From Bradyrhizobium sp. AZCC 1693 (GTDB taxonomy: Bacteria > Pseudomonadota > Alphaproteobacteria > Rhizobiales > Xanthobacteraceae): a stretch of 64,000 nt of DNA. The translations under genes and the position numbers were made by a program. Location: assembly GCF_036924745.1 (NCBI RefSeq), contig NZ_JAZHSD010000001.1, positions 1,798,001-1,862,000 of the forward strand, in the 5' to 3' direction. Each line of letters starts with the position of its first letter. Within the stretch, counting starts at the first letter, position 1. Positions 8,903-17,274 of this stretch are shown here, piece by piece. The notes beneath the pieces are model-generated. The model worked only from the letters and a program-made list of their open reading frames with translations. It searched no databases and was not told where the DNA came from.

Positions 8903-10177
8903 ATGCGACCATTATCGAGCTTCGGGTTGCGCGCGGCCTTGGCCGCGTTCGTCTTTCTGCTGGCGGTGCCGGCTTCGCTGGCGCAACAGCCTATCAAGGT
9001 CGGCATCGTGACATTCCTGTCCGGTCCGGCCGCTGGTCCGTTCGGGATTCCCGCCCGCAACGCGGCCGAGCTGACGGCCGAGTTGCTCAACGCAGGCACC
9101 GTACCCGCACCCTATACCCAAAAGGGCTTCGGCGGAACGCCGATCGAGCTCGTCATCATCGACGAGGCGGGTGGCCCGCAGAAGCAAGTGGCCGAGTATC
9201 GCAATCTCGTGCCAAGAGTCGACATCGTGATCGGCTATATCTCGAGCGGCGATTGCCTTGCGATTGCGCCCGTTGCCGAGGAGCAGAAGAAGCTCACCGT
9301 CCTGTTCGACTGCGGCACGCCGCGCATCTTCGAGGACGCAAGCTACAAACATGTATTCCGCACCGGTCCGACCGGCACGATGGATAACGTGTCCGTCGCG
9401 CTTTATCTGGTGGAGCGCACCCCCAACGTAAAGTCGATTGCAGGCCTCAATCAGAACTATGCCTGGGGTCAGGACTCCTGGGCGGACTTCGAGAACGCCA
9501 TGAAGACCCTCAAGCCTGGCATCGAGGTGAAGACCTCGCAGATGCCGAAGCTTTTTGCGGGTCAGTTCGGCGCCGAAATCACCACGCTTCTCGGTAGTGG
9601 GGCGGAGGTAATCCATTCCAGCATGTGGGGCGGCGATCTTGAGGGCCTCGTGCTGCAGGGCGCACCGCGTGGCCTGTTCGAGAAGCACAAGGTGGTGCTG
9701 TCAGCCGGCGAACCGGCCATCAACAGGCTGGGCACGCGGATTCCGGACGGAACCATTCTGGGGGCGCGTGGTCCGTTCGGGCCGTTCGCACCGGACACTG
9801 ATCTCGCGCGCTGGCTGAAGACCACCTACCAGGACCGCTACCACGTTCCGCCGAACTATGCGTCCTTTAAGATGACGCAGGCAATCCTCGGCGTGAAGGC
9901 GGCCTACGAGAAGGCCAAGGGCAACGGCAAGGAGGCACCCGACCAGGACAAGATCATCGCCGCGCTCGAGAACCTGACCTTCCAAGGCCCCGGCGGGCCG
10001 GTAAAGATGGCGCTCGGCAAGGGCCATCAGGCGATCATGGATGCCGCCGTCGGCACGACCAAGGTCGAGGGCGGTGAGCTCAAGATCGTCGATATCGCGC
10101 GCTATTCCGCGGCCAAGGTGAATCCACCCGACGGCGTGAAAAGCGAAGCCTGGATCAAGTCTGGCCTCAAGAAATAA
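8903..10177 (+). CDS. Periplasmic substrate-binding protein of Liv-type ABC transporter (unit B)
   Basis: 424 residues. The ATG at 8903 follows an AGGAGGAGG ribosome site and begins a classic signal peptide (hydrophobic core LAAFVFLLAVPASLAQ). A reading frame extending upstream overlaps the synthetase gene and is rejected. The mature protein is a LivJ-like type I binding protein (PIKVGIVTFLSGPAAGPFG at the start, WGQDSW near residue 193, SSMWGGDLEG near 241). It resembles the unit C binding protein (30210-31586) in the SSxWGGDxxxL motif. It lies 143 bases after the synthetase and 32 bases before the permease gene. Ligand inferred, from the neighbouring CoA ligase, to be an organic acid; not proven. 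Confidence 0.88.
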   Translation: MRPLSSFGLRAALAAFVFLLAVPASLAQQPIKVGIVTFLSGPAAGPFGIPARNAAELTAELLNAGTVPAPYTQKGFGGTPIELVIIDEAGGPQKQVAEYRNLVPRVDIVIGYISSGDCLAIAPVAEEQKKLTVLFDCGTPRIFEDASYKHVFRTGPTGTMDNVSVALYLVERTPNVKSIAGLNQNYAWGQDSWADFENAMKTLKPGIEVKTSQMPKLFAGQFGAEITTLLGSGAEVIHSSMWGGDLEGLVLQGAPRGLFEKHKVVLSAGEPAINRLGTRIPDGTILGARGPFGPFAPDTDLARWLKTTYQDRYHVPPNYASFKMTQAILGVKAAYEKAKGNGKEAPDQDKIIAALENLTFQGPGGPVKMALGKGHQAIMDAAVGTTKVEGGELKIVDIARYSAAKVNPPDGVKSEAWIKSGLKK

Positions 10178-10187
10178 CAATTAGGGA

Positions 10188-10207
10188 CGGCAGCCTTGGG
10201 GCTACCG
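10188..10207 (+). promoter_or_regulatory. Stem-loop between binding-protein gene and livH (unit B)
   Basis: CGGCAGCC (10188-10195) can pair with GGCTACCG (10200-10207) across a 4-base loop with one mismatch. It lies between the binding-protein stop codon (10177) and the permease start (10210). It is weak alone, but sits where stronger structures are found in four other transporter operons of the window. Confidence 0.35.
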
Positions 10208-10209
10208 CC

Positions 10210-11118
10210 GTGTCGCTTCCGATGAGCAGTATCCTGCCCATTGCCTTCGACGGCATCGCCTATGCGTCCTGGCTGTTCCTGATCTCAGCCGGGCTGACGC
10301 TGATCTATGGCGTCATGCACATCCTCAACGTGGCCCATGGCAGCCTCTATGCCCTGGGCGCCTATGCGGCCTGCTCGCTTGCCGGCGCATGGCTCGGTGG
10401 CGGGCTGCCGGCCGCCGGCAGTTTCGCCATGCTGCTGCTCGCGGCCATCCTCGTCGGCTCCCTGGTCGGTCCGCTGATCGAGCGTGGCCTGCTGCAGTGG
10501 ATGTACGGCAAGGACGAGGTGGTGCTGGTGCTGATCACCTATGCTGTCTTCCTGATCATGGAGGACGTGATCAAGCTGGTGTGGGGCGTGGACTCGCTGC
10601 TGCTGCCCGAACCCTACGCGTTGCCCGGAACTTTTCAGCTCGGCGGCCTGCTTTACCCCGTCTACAACGTACTGCTGATCGCATTGGCGCTGGCGACCGG
10701 GCTCGCCGTTGCCTGGGCGCTCTATCGCACACGCCAGGGCAAGGTGCTGCTCGCCGTCATCCACGACCGTGAGATGAGCATGGCCATGGGCATCAACGTG
10801 AGCCGGGTCTATCTCGCCACCTTCGCCGTCGGTGCGACGCTGGCGGCGCTCGGCGGAGCATTCACGGCGCCGACGATAGCCGTGACGCCCGGCATCGGCG
10901 TGGAGGTGATTGTGCTCGCCTTCGCGGTGGTGGTGATCGGCGGTCTCGGCAGTCTCGGCGGAGCGGCGCTCGGCGCGCTTCTGGTCGGCCTCGTCCGCTC
11001 GGCCACGGTGCACTACTGGCCGGAGGCCGAGCTGTTCTCCATCTACGCGGTGATGGCCATGGTCCTCATTGCGCGCCCGAAGGGACTGTTCGCGGCGCAG
11101 GAGGCGCGCAAGATATGA
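10210..11118 (+). CDS. Branched-chain amino acid-type ABC permease, LivH family (unit B)
   Basis: 302 residues from a GTG at 10210; an in-frame ATG at 10222 would remove four residues and is equally possible. LivH hallmarks are LISAGLTLIYGVMHILNVAH near residues 25-44, LYALGAYAA, and VVVIGGLGSLGGAALGAL near residues 239-256. It is an inner-membrane channel half, overlapping the livM-type gene by 4 bases (ATGA). Shares the LNVAHG/LYALGAY form with the LivH of unit C (26866-27756), suggesting the two transporters belong to one subfamily. Confidence 0.87.
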   Translation: MSLPMSSILPIAFDGIAYASWLFLISAGLTLIYGVMHILNVAHGSLYALGAYAACSLAGAWLGGGLPAAGSFAMLLLAAILVGSLVGPLIERGLLQWMYGKDEVVLVLITYAVFLIMEDVIKLVWGVDSLLLPEPYALPGTFQLGGLLYPVYNVLLIALALATGLAVAWALYRTRQGKVLLAVIHDREMSMAMGINVSRVYLATFAVGATLAALGGAFTAPTIAVTPGIGVEVIVLAFAVVVIGGLGSLGGAALGALLVGLVRSATVHYWPEAELFSIYAVMAMVLIARPKGLFAAQEARKI

Positions 11119-12044
11119 AGGCTGCAATCGTCGCAATCGCTTCTCTCGTCGCGCTGACAGGGTTGGCTCTGCTCTCGCCGCAATGGCTGGTATTCATGGC
11201 CATGCTGGCGCTCGCCAAAGGCGTGGTGGTGCTTGGGCTTCTTGTGCTGATGCGCACCGGTCTCGTGTCGTTTGGGCAGGGGCTGTACTTCGGTATCGGC
11301 GCCTATGCGGCTGCGCTGCTCTCGCATCATCTGCATGTTGCCGATGCGGCCGTGATGCTGCTCGCGGGCGCCGCAGCCGCCGGATTGATGGCCGCTCTGC
11401 TGGGCCTGCTGCTCGCCAGGTATCGCGACATTTTCTTTGCCATGCTGTCGCTGGCATTTTCGATGATCCTGTACGGCGTGCTGGTGAAGAGCGCCACGCT
11501 CGGCAGCACGGACGGGTTCAATCTACATGCGCGCACATTCTTCGGAGTAGCCTTGGCTCCTGGCGTGGAACGGCGGGTGTTTCTCATTGCCGGCGCGGTC
11601 TGTGCAGTGGTTGTGGCGCTGCTGATGCACAGGCTGTTCCGTGGACACTGGGGACGGTTGGCCACCGGCGTGCGCGACAACGAGTTGCGGGTAACCTACC
11701 TCGGCGCCTCGCCCTACCGCGTGGTGTACGTCAACTACCTGATCGCGGGTGCCATGGCGGGTCTGGGCGGCGCCCTGGCGGCATTGGCGATCGGCCATGT
11801 CGATCCCGAGATGATTTATTGGACGACTTCGGGCGAGTTCGTGTTCATCGCCATCTTGGGCGGCACCCAGAGCATTCTGGCACCCTTCGCGGCTGCCGCC
11901 ATCTTCGAGGCTCTGCGCACGGTCGCCAGCCAGTACGCGCCCAACGTGTGGCAGATGTCGCTCGGCCTTGCCATGCTGGCCATCATCATGTTCCTGCCGG
12001 CCGGCCTGTGGACGCTCGCCGAGCGGCGGCGGAGGTCCGCATGA
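11115..12044 (+). CDS. Branched-chain amino acid-type ABC permease, LivM family (unit B)
   Basis: 309 residues, polytopic, with LivM features: RTGLVSFGQGLYFGIGAYAA near residues 47-66, RDNELRVTYLG, and the GEFVFIAILGGTQSILAPFA loop near 237-256. Start overlaps the livH stop (ATGA at 11115-11118), and its stop overlaps the start of the ATPase gene in the same way, so the operon is tightly coupled. It forms the channel with the LivH at 10210-11118. Confidence 0.87.
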   Translation: MKAAIVAIASLVALTGLALLSPQWLVFMAMLALAKGVVVLGLLVLMRTGLVSFGQGLYFGIGAYAAALLSHHLHVADAAVMLLAGAAAAGLMAALLGLLLARYRDIFFAMLSLAFSMILYGVLVKSATLGSTDGFNLHARTFFGVALAPGVERRVFLIAGAVCAVVVALLMHRLFRGHWGRLATGVRDNELRVTYLGASPYRVVYVNYLIAGAMAGLGGALAALAIGHVDPEMIYWTTSGEFVFIAILGGTQSILAPFAAAAIFEALRTVASQYAPNVWQMSLGLAMLAIIMFLPAGLWTLAERRRRSA

Positions 12045-12772
12045 GTGCGGTGCTGACTGCACAAGGGTTGCAGAAGAGCTTCGGCGCCGTGAAGGCGGCA
12101 GCCGACATCAGCCTGACGTTCGATCCCGACACCGTCGTCAGCCTGATCGGTGCCAACGGCGCCGGCAAGACGACCTTTCTCAATATGGTGACTGGCTACC
12201 TCAGGCCCGACAGCGGGCAAATCCTGTTCGGCGAACGCGACATCGTGGGCCTCAGCCCGCGCCAGATCACCAAGCTCGGCATCTCGCGCTCGTTTCAGAT
12301 ACCGCAGCTCTTCAATTCGCTGAGCGTTCGCGAGAATCTGCTGGTCGCCGAGAGTATCGCCGCGACTGACAATCCGCAGGCGGCGACCGATGAGGCGCTG
12401 GCGCGGTTCGAGCTCGCTTCCTATGCTGCACAGAAGGCCGGCCTGTTGCCTGAAGGAATCCGCAAGCTGCTCGACGTTGCCATGGCGCTCTCCAGCCGCT
12501 CCAAGCTGCTCCTTCTCGACGAGCCGACCAGTGGCGTCTCCGCCGATGAGAAGTTCGCCATCATGGACGTCGTGATGGGCGCGGCACGTGCTGCCGGGGT
12601 GACGGTGATCTTCGTCGAGCACGATATGGACATCGTCGCGCGATTTGCCGGGCGCGTGGTAGCGTTCTACGATGGCGGCATCATCGCGGGCGGATCGCCC
12701 GACACCGTGCTGCGCGCAGAGAACGTGCGCCGCTACGTGATCGGCGAGGAGATACCCCATGCTGCGGCTTGA
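12041..12772 (+). CDS. Liv-type ABC transporter ATP-binding protein, LivG family (unit B), atypical signature
   Basis: 243 residues from the ATG at 12041, which overlaps the livM stop; a frame running in from 11069 is a shadow of livM. Walker A is GANGAGKTTF and Walker B LLLLDEPTSGVSADE. The ABC signature is not the usual LSGGQ but LPEGIRKLLDVAMAL, where Pro-Glu replaces Ser-Gly. The LivG of unit C has a related form, LAQGERKLLDVALAY, so this seems to be a subfamily trait and not damage. It pairs with the LivF at 12759-13406. Confidence 0.87.
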   Translation: MSAVLTAQGLQKSFGAVKAAADISLTFDPDTVVSLIGANGAGKTTFLNMVTGYLRPDSGQILFGERDIVGLSPRQITKLGISRSFQIPQLFNSLSVRENLLVAESIAATDNPQAATDEALARFELASYAAQKAGLLPEGIRKLLDVAMALSSRSKLLLLDEPTSGVSADEKFAIMDVVMGAARAAGVTVIFVEHDMDIVARFAGRVVAFYDGGIIAGGSPDTVLRAENVRRYVIGEEIPHAAA

Positions 12773-13406
12773 CGGCGTCTCCGTGTCGATCGAGGCGGTG
12801 GCGATTCTGCGCGGCGTCGACCTCGAGGTCAGCGCCGGGGAGTTCGCCGGCCTGATCGGGCGCAATGGCGCAGGAAAGACCACCCTATTGCGGACCATCA
12901 TGGGGCTGCAGGCACCGGCGTCCGGAAAGCTCAACTTCGAGAGCCGGGAGCTGACGGACTTGCCGACTCACCGCCGCGCAGGGCTCGGCATCGGCTACAT
13001 GCCGGAGGACCGGCGGCTGGTGCCGGGCCTTTCGGCGGAGGAGAACCTCCTGCTGCCCGCCTGGGCCGCGAACGCGGAAGACGCCAAGGTGCAGCTCACG
13101 CGCATCTACGAGACCATCCCGGAACTGACGGGCTTGCGTGCGCGCAAGGCCTTGCAGCTCTCGGGCGGCCAGCAGAAGCTGGTGGCGCTGGGTCGGGCGA
13201 TGATGGCCGGACGCAAGCTTCTCTTGCTCGACGAACCGTTCGAGGGCGTTGCGCCGGTGCTGGCCCGGCGTCTGGCCGAGGTGATGTCGGGCCTGCGCAA
13301 ATCCGGATTGTCAGTGATTCTCGCCGAATCCAGCATGACGCACGCGCATGGCCTGCTTGATCGCGTGTTCACCATTGACCGCGGATCGGTAGGCGTGAGG
13401 AGTTGA
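12759..13406 (+). CDS. Liv-type ABC transporter ATP-binding protein, LivF family (unit B)
   Basis: 215 residues, slightly short for LivF (usually about 235) because the C-terminal tail ends soon after the H-loop region. Walker A is GRNGAGKTT, the signature LSGGQQKLVALGRAM, and Walker B LLLLDEPFEGVAPV. The usual switch histidine position reads AESSMTHA, with Glu-Ser in place of the common EQN. It overlaps the livG-type gene by 14 bases. Last gene of the plus-strand operon that starts with the acyl-CoA synthetase. Confidence 0.86.
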   Translation: MLRLDGVSVSIEAVAILRGVDLEVSAGEFAGLIGRNGAGKTTLLRTIMGLQAPASGKLNFESRELTDLPTHRRAGLGIGYMPEDRRLVPGLSAEENLLLPAWAANAEDAKVQLTRIYETIPELTGLRARKALQLSGGQQKLVALGRAMMAGRKLLLLDEPFEGVAPVLARRLAEVMSGLRKSGLSVILAESSMTHAHGLLDRVFTIDRGSVGVRS

Positions 13407-13630
13407 AGAAGAGCGCGCATGCCGGCACTGCGAGTGGCGCGACAGCCATCGCGCCGTACGGCACAGGGCGGCGGAGCACGTGGAAAGCCGCAAGCACGGC
13501 AATTCGGATCGCGTATTTGATCGGCTTGTCCGTTACCACCCGTCGAGCCATCGCGGGCGTCGCCTGTGCATCGAAGACAGCGCAGCTGTTATCCAATATT
13601 AGCCGTCATAAGACTTTTCTTGATCTCCCG

Positions 13631-13918
13631 GTGCACACGTCGTGCACACGCGGCTTTCTATCTCATTGAGGAAATTGTACTTTCGTTCCCATCCATCATG
13701 GGGGCGCAAGAAAATTTCCAGCGTAAGTCATTCATTTCGCTGACCTATTTTTCCTCCATTCGATCCTATATGTGATTGGACCGACTGAGGAATTTCGCGC
13801 GACCAAGCTTCCGCACACTGGTTTTTCTAGGATGATATCCGATGAGATTGGAAGCGAAAATCGCGCTTTCGCATTCTCAGTGCACACACAGCGTGCACAT
13901 GAAAGTCGAAGTGCACAC
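13631..13918. repeat. Five copies of the palindromic heptamer GTGCACA
   Basis: GTGCACA occurs at 13631, 13642, 13880, 13893 and 13911, in two clusters (11 bases apart, then 13 and 18 bases apart). GTGCAC is its own reverse complement, so each copy could be a half-site or a whole small operator. The second cluster overlaps the end of a decayed minus-strand gene. Chance enrichment in GC-rich DNA cannot be ruled out, but five in 290 bases is striking. Confidence 0.35.
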
Positions 13919-14021
13919 GCGTGGCGCCCACGGCGGATGCCCAATTGCCATCGACGACAACGCGTTCGTTGACCGGCGTCGCGCCGAAGAGCTGGCGCCC
14001 CCGGGGAAAGATTCGAAGTTC
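13900..14021 (-). pseudogene. C-terminal remnant resembling a DJ-1/PfpI family protein
   Basis: The frame reads LFGATPVNERVVVDGNW followed by VGATRVHFDF. This follows the DJ-1/PfpI C-terminal pattern (PV-x-x-R-VV-x-DGN, then G-x-T-x-G-x-DF). The nucleophile-elbow cysteine region is absent and the frame upstream is lost, so it is a fragment of about 40 codons. Assigned from family memory, without a search. Confidence 0.4.
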
Positions 14022-14079
14022 TGCGCCTCGATCGCGGTCCGGCGCGACCCTTAAAATCGTTCCGACTGCTGTCAGTCCG

Positions 14080-14268
14080 GACCGGCCGCACGGTAGTGCA
14101 GCCAAAATAAATCAGGCTATCCGCACAGTCCGATCTCTGCAGTGCCGCCACCACGCGGCAAAACAGCACGCCATGCTTATCCACATTAGCGACATCGATG
14201 ATGCGGCAATCGAAGGCGGCCGCGCTGTCGGCTAGAACCGGCGCACCGGTTTCCGCCGTCGACCGGAA
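14080..14268 (-). pseudogene. C-terminal remnant resembling a flavin reductase-like (FMN-binding) domain
   Basis: The frame contains TGAPVLADSAAAFDCRIIDV, then HGVLFCRVVA and DSLIYFG. These match the C-terminal half of small flavin reductase-like proteins (TGAP-x-L-x-x-A-x-FDC, H-x-x-x-x-G-x-V). The upstream half, with its FMN-binding residues, is missing and there is no matching start. Read as a decayed fragment on the minus strand. Confidence 0.4.
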
Positions 14269-14378
14269 TCCTGCCGCCGAATTGCCGCGACACTGCCCGG
14301 CATACTGGGACTTCTGCAACACAATCTGCCAAAAGCTGACATGGTATGTATGACGAAGAGCATATTTGGTTTCGCGCG

Positions 14379-15233
14379 TTACTTGATCGCGCCCATGGTA
14401 AAGCCAGCCACGAAACGAGCGACGAAGAAATTATAGATGATGGCAATTGGCAGGCTCGCGATCAGGCAGGCCGCCATCATCGAACCCCAGAAATAGACAT
14501 CGCCCCGCACGAGAAAGGTCGGCACGCCGACACTCACCGTATAACTCGACGACGCAGTGATGAACGTGACGCCATAGACAAATTCTTGCGTCACCAAAGT
14601 AAAGGCGAAGATCACCGCCGTCAGTATTCCAGCGACCGAAATCGGCATCACCACCTTGATGAATGCGCCAAAGCGGCTCAGCCCGTCGATCATGGCCGCG
14701 TCCTCAAGGTCGCGCGGGACCGCCTTGAAGAAGCCCATCAGAAGCCAGGTGCAAAACGGCACGGTGAAGCTCGGATAGACGAGTACCAAAGACCAAAGCG
14801 AATCCTGCAGGCCAAGCGTCGCGATGATGCGCGCGAACGGAATGAACAGGATGGTCGGCGGCACGAGATAGGTGAGAAAGATAGCGATGCCCAGCGTCTG
14901 CGCCCAAGGGCCGGTCATGCGCGCGAGCGCGTACCCCGCCGGCACCGCCAGTACAAGCGTGATGAAGACGACCGCGATCCCCACCGCGCCGGTATTGATC
15001 AGCCATTGCAGATACTGGGTGTCCTGAAACAGCACGGCGAGATGCTCAAGCGTCGGCGGCTCGTTGAACAGGAACGGGTTTTTGCTGACGTCGTGCAGAT
15101 CGATCGTGGTCTTGAACGTCGTCATCAGCATCCAGTAGAACGGAAATGCAAGGAAGATGATGAAGAAGACCAGGATGCCGGCATGTCCGCCGGCCCTGGC
15201 GATCCGCACCAGCTTGAACGGGCGGCGCGTCAT
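14379..15233 (-). CDS. Carbohydrate-type ABC transporter permease, MalG-like
   Basis: 284 residues from the ATG at 15231-15233, which overlaps the stop of the partner permease (ATGA). It has about six membrane segments and the binding-protein-dependent transport (EAA) loop reading EDAAMIDGLSRFGAF, where Gly at the usual position docks the ATPase. The N-terminal segment before FPFYWMLMTTFKT matches MalG/UgpE permeases for sugars, polyols or glycerol phosphate. It forms the channel with 15233-16168, energised by 16165-17193. It is the last gene of the operon and ends next to the remnant-filled gap. Confidence 0.87.
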   Translation of the reverse strand: MTRRPFKLVRIARAGGHAGILVFFIIFLAFPFYWMLMTTFKTTIDLHDVSKNPFLFNEPPTLEHLAVLFQDTQYLQWLINTGAVGIAVVFITLVLAVPAGYALARMTGPWAQTLGIAIFLTYLVPPTILFIPFARIIATLGLQDSLWSLVLVYPSFTVPFCTWLLMGFFKAVPRDLEDAAMIDGLSRFGAFIKVVMPISVAGILTAVIFAFTLVTQEFVYGVTFITASSSYTVSVGVPTFLVRGDVYFWGSMMAACLIASLPIAIIYNFFVARFVAGFTMGAIK

Positions 15234-16168
15234 CACGTCACCTCCGAACGCCGCGCAAGCAACAGGAACACGATCGCCACCGCCACCAATACCGGGAACA
15301 GGAACAGCGACACCGCCGCACCTCCCGCAAGATCGCCGCCCTGAATGCCGGTGAAGAAGGCCCAGGTTGCGAGCACCTGGGTCTGGTCATAGGGGCCGCC
15401 GCGGGTGAGCAAGAACACCACGATCATGTCAGTGAAGGTGAAAATGATCCCGAACAGCACGGCGACGAGCGTGATCGGCAGCAGCAGCGGGAATGTGATC
15501 TGCAAGGTGCGGCGCCAGAAGCCGGCGCCGTCGACAGCGGCGGCGTCATGGATGTCCTGGGGAATCGAGGTGAGCCCGGCAAGCAGGATCACGGTGGCGA
15601 GCGGCACGATGCGCCAGATCTGCACAACGATGATCGAGGCCATGGCGAGATTGGGCTGGCCAAGCCAGATTGGCCAATCGTTCGGTCCGAGAATGCGCAA
15701 GGCCTGCCCGGTCCAGTTGATCACCGAATAGATCGAATCGTAGATCCACAGCCAGCCGATTGCACCTAGCGAAATCGGAGCGACCCAAGGTAACAGGATA
15801 AGCAGGCGCACCAGCCACTTGCCGCGGAAATCGGCCGACAGCGCCATCGCAAGGATATTGGCGAAAAAAAGCACGAAGAATTGTGAGACGATCGTGAAGA
15901 TGAGGGTGTTCTTGAGCGCGGTCCAGAACGTGTTGGATGCCACCACGCGGTGGAAGTTCTCCAGGCCTACGAAGTTCATGCTGCGGCCGCCGACGGTGAT
16001 ATCGGAGACGCTGTAGAACAGCGAGAGAAGAAACGGAAAGCCGACCAGCAATACGATGTAAAGGATCGCCGGCGCGAGCATCAGCGGCCACAACAGGCGC
16101 TCGTTGTCGGCAAGCCGCGTGCGCCAGCCCGCTTTCGCAGCGAAGGCGTTAGCGTTTGCCGTCGTCAT
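15233..16168 (-). CDS. Carbohydrate-type ABC transporter permease, MalF/UgpA-like
   Basis: 311 residues with six hydrophobic segments and a typical MalF-type opening (LLWPLMLAPAILYIVLLVG, PFLLSLFYS). The EAA loop reads IHDAAAVDGAGFWRRT. It overlaps the ATPase gene at 16165-17193 by 4 bases. The domain order of the operon (binding protein, ATPase, permease, permease) is a common arrangement for sugar or polyol importers. Substrate is not predictable from the permease. Confidence 0.87.
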   Translation of the reverse strand: MTTANANAFAAKAGWRTRLADNERLLWPLMLAPAILYIVLLVGFPFLLSLFYSVSDITVGGRSMNFVGLENFHRVVASNTFWTALKNTLIFTIVSQFFVLFFANILAMALSADFRGKWLVRLLILLPWVAPISLGAIGWLWIYDSIYSVINWTGQALRILGPNDWPIWLGQPNLAMASIIVVQIWRIVPLATVILLAGLTSIPQDIHDAAAVDGAGFWRRTLQITFPLLLPITLVAVLFGIIFTFTDMIVVFLLTRGGPYDQTQVLATWAFFTGIQGGDLAGGAAVSLFLFPVLVAVAIVFLLLARRSEVT

Positions 16169-17193
16169 CGCCCGCTCCCATCGATGTGCCGGCCGCTGTT
16201 CCGGTCGAAGCGATGGATCTCGCGCTTACGCACCACGAAATCGTAGCGCTCGCCTGCGACGACTTCGGCGCGGATGTTGTTCGGCAGCTTCGAGATCACG
16301 TGCGCCTCGGCCGTGCGGCCTTCGAGCACGCCGTAGACCAGCCGATCGGCGCCCAGATATTCGACGCGGGTGACACGGAAGGGAAAGCCGATGCTGTCGT
16401 CCGAATTGCCTACCTCGCGCGGCAGAAACGCCTCCGGCCGAAAGCCGACATAGGAGGCGCCATCCTCCACCAGATTCATCGGCGGCGAGCCGATAAAGGT
16501 GGCGACGAAGGTGTCCATCGGCTTACCGTAAATCTCCTGCGGCGTGCCGATCTGGATCACCTGGCCCTGGTTCAGCACTGCAATGCGATCGCCGAGCCCC
16601 ATGGCTTCGGCCTGATCATGGGTGACGTAAATGGTGGTGGTGGCGAGGTCGCGCTGGAACTGCTTGAGCTCGTCGCGGGCGGAATTCCGCAACTTGGCGT
16701 CGAGATTGGACAGAGGCTCGTCGAGCAGGAACACCACCGGTTCGCGCACCACCGCGCGTGCGAGCGCCACGCGCTGACGTTCGCCGCCGGAGAGCTGGCG
16801 CGGCTTGCGATCGAGGAAGCGCTCGATCCCGAACATGCGGGCCGCCCAGTCCACCTTCTTGCGGATCGCGTCCCTTTGCATGCCGACCGCGCGCAACGGA
16901 AACGAGATGTTCTTCGCGACGGTGAGATGCGGATATAGCGCGTAGCTCTGGAACACCATCGCGACATTGCGCGCGCGCGGCGGTAGGTCGGTGACGACGC
17001 GGCCGTCGATGACGATGTCGCCCGCAGTTGGCTGTTCGAGTCCGGCGATCAGCCGCATCAACGTGGTCTTGCCGCAGCCGGAGGGGCCGAGCAGGACGAG
17101 GAATTCGCCTTCGCGCGCGAGGAGGTCGATGCCGTCGACCGCGCGCACCTCGTCAAAATGCTTCGATATGTGCCGTGCTTCGACCGTCGCCAT
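16165..17193 (-). CDS. Carbohydrate-type ABC transporter ATP-binding protein, MalK/UgpC-like
   Basis: 342 residues from the ATG at 17191-17193, which has an AGAGGC ribosome site; a TTG-started extension to 17226 is less likely. Walker A is GPSGCGKTT near residues 37-45, the signature LSGGERQRVALARAV, Walker B VFLLDEPLSNLDA, and the switch histidine VTHDQAEAM. The C-terminal third carries the TOBE-like regulatory region (GFRPEAF). It is a cytoplasmic ATPase for the two permeases behind it. Confidence 0.9.
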   Translation of the reverse strand: MATVEARHISKHFDEVRAVDGIDLLAREGEFLVLLGPSGCGKTTLMRLIAGLEQPTAGDIVIDGRVVTDLPPRARNVAMVFQSYALYPHLTVAKNISFPLRAVGMQRDAIRKKVDWAARMFGIERFLDRKPRQLSGGERQRVALARAVVREPVVFLLDEPLSNLDAKLRNSARDELKQFQRDLATTTIYVTHDQAEAMGLGDRIAVLNQGQVIQIGTPQEIYGKPMDTFVATFIGSPPMNLVEDGASYVGFRPEAFLPREVGNSDDSIGFPFRVTRVEYLGADRLVYGVLEGRTAEAHVISKLPNNIRAEVVAGERYDFVVRKREIHRFDRNSGRHIDGSGR

Positions 17194-17227
17194 GAATGCC
17201 TCTCGGCTCTCTCGCGTCGGCGTCAAA

Positions 17228-17253
17228 CGGGGCCGGGCCGCCGCCGGGCCCCG
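17228..17253 (-). promoter_or_regulatory. GC-rich stem-loop between binding-protein gene and ATPase gene
   Basis: CGGGGCC (17228-17234) pairs perfectly with GGCCCCG (17247-17253) around a 12-base GC-rich loop. It lies in the 81-base gap between the binding-protein stop and the ATPase start. A role in limiting downstream expression is inferred from position. Confidence 0.45.
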
Positions 17254-17274
17254 CTGATCACAATGCGCGCGCGA

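Larger units (their letters stand above)
13407..14378. other. 972-base region without an intact gene; remnants of at least two genes
   Basis: No intact frame with a ribosome site and family match was found. Minus-strand remnants resembling a DJ-1/PfpI protein end and a flavin reductase end are listed separately, together with a cluster of GTGCAC palindromes. The part nearest 13407-13620 shows nothing recognisable. Base composition falls in 13.6-13.9 kb (more A/T than the flanks), consistent with decaying or foreign DNA between two transporter operons that converge here. Confidence 0.5.

Noticed and set aside
11069..12772. 567-codon frame that would fuse a long N-terminus to LivG
   Set aside because: The first 324 codons are an out-of-frame reading of livM; the ATPase has its own ATG at 12041 overlapping the livM stop.
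13631..13918. GTGCACA copies as a CRISPR array
   Set aside because: The unit is only 7 bases, spacing is irregular and no cas gene is near.
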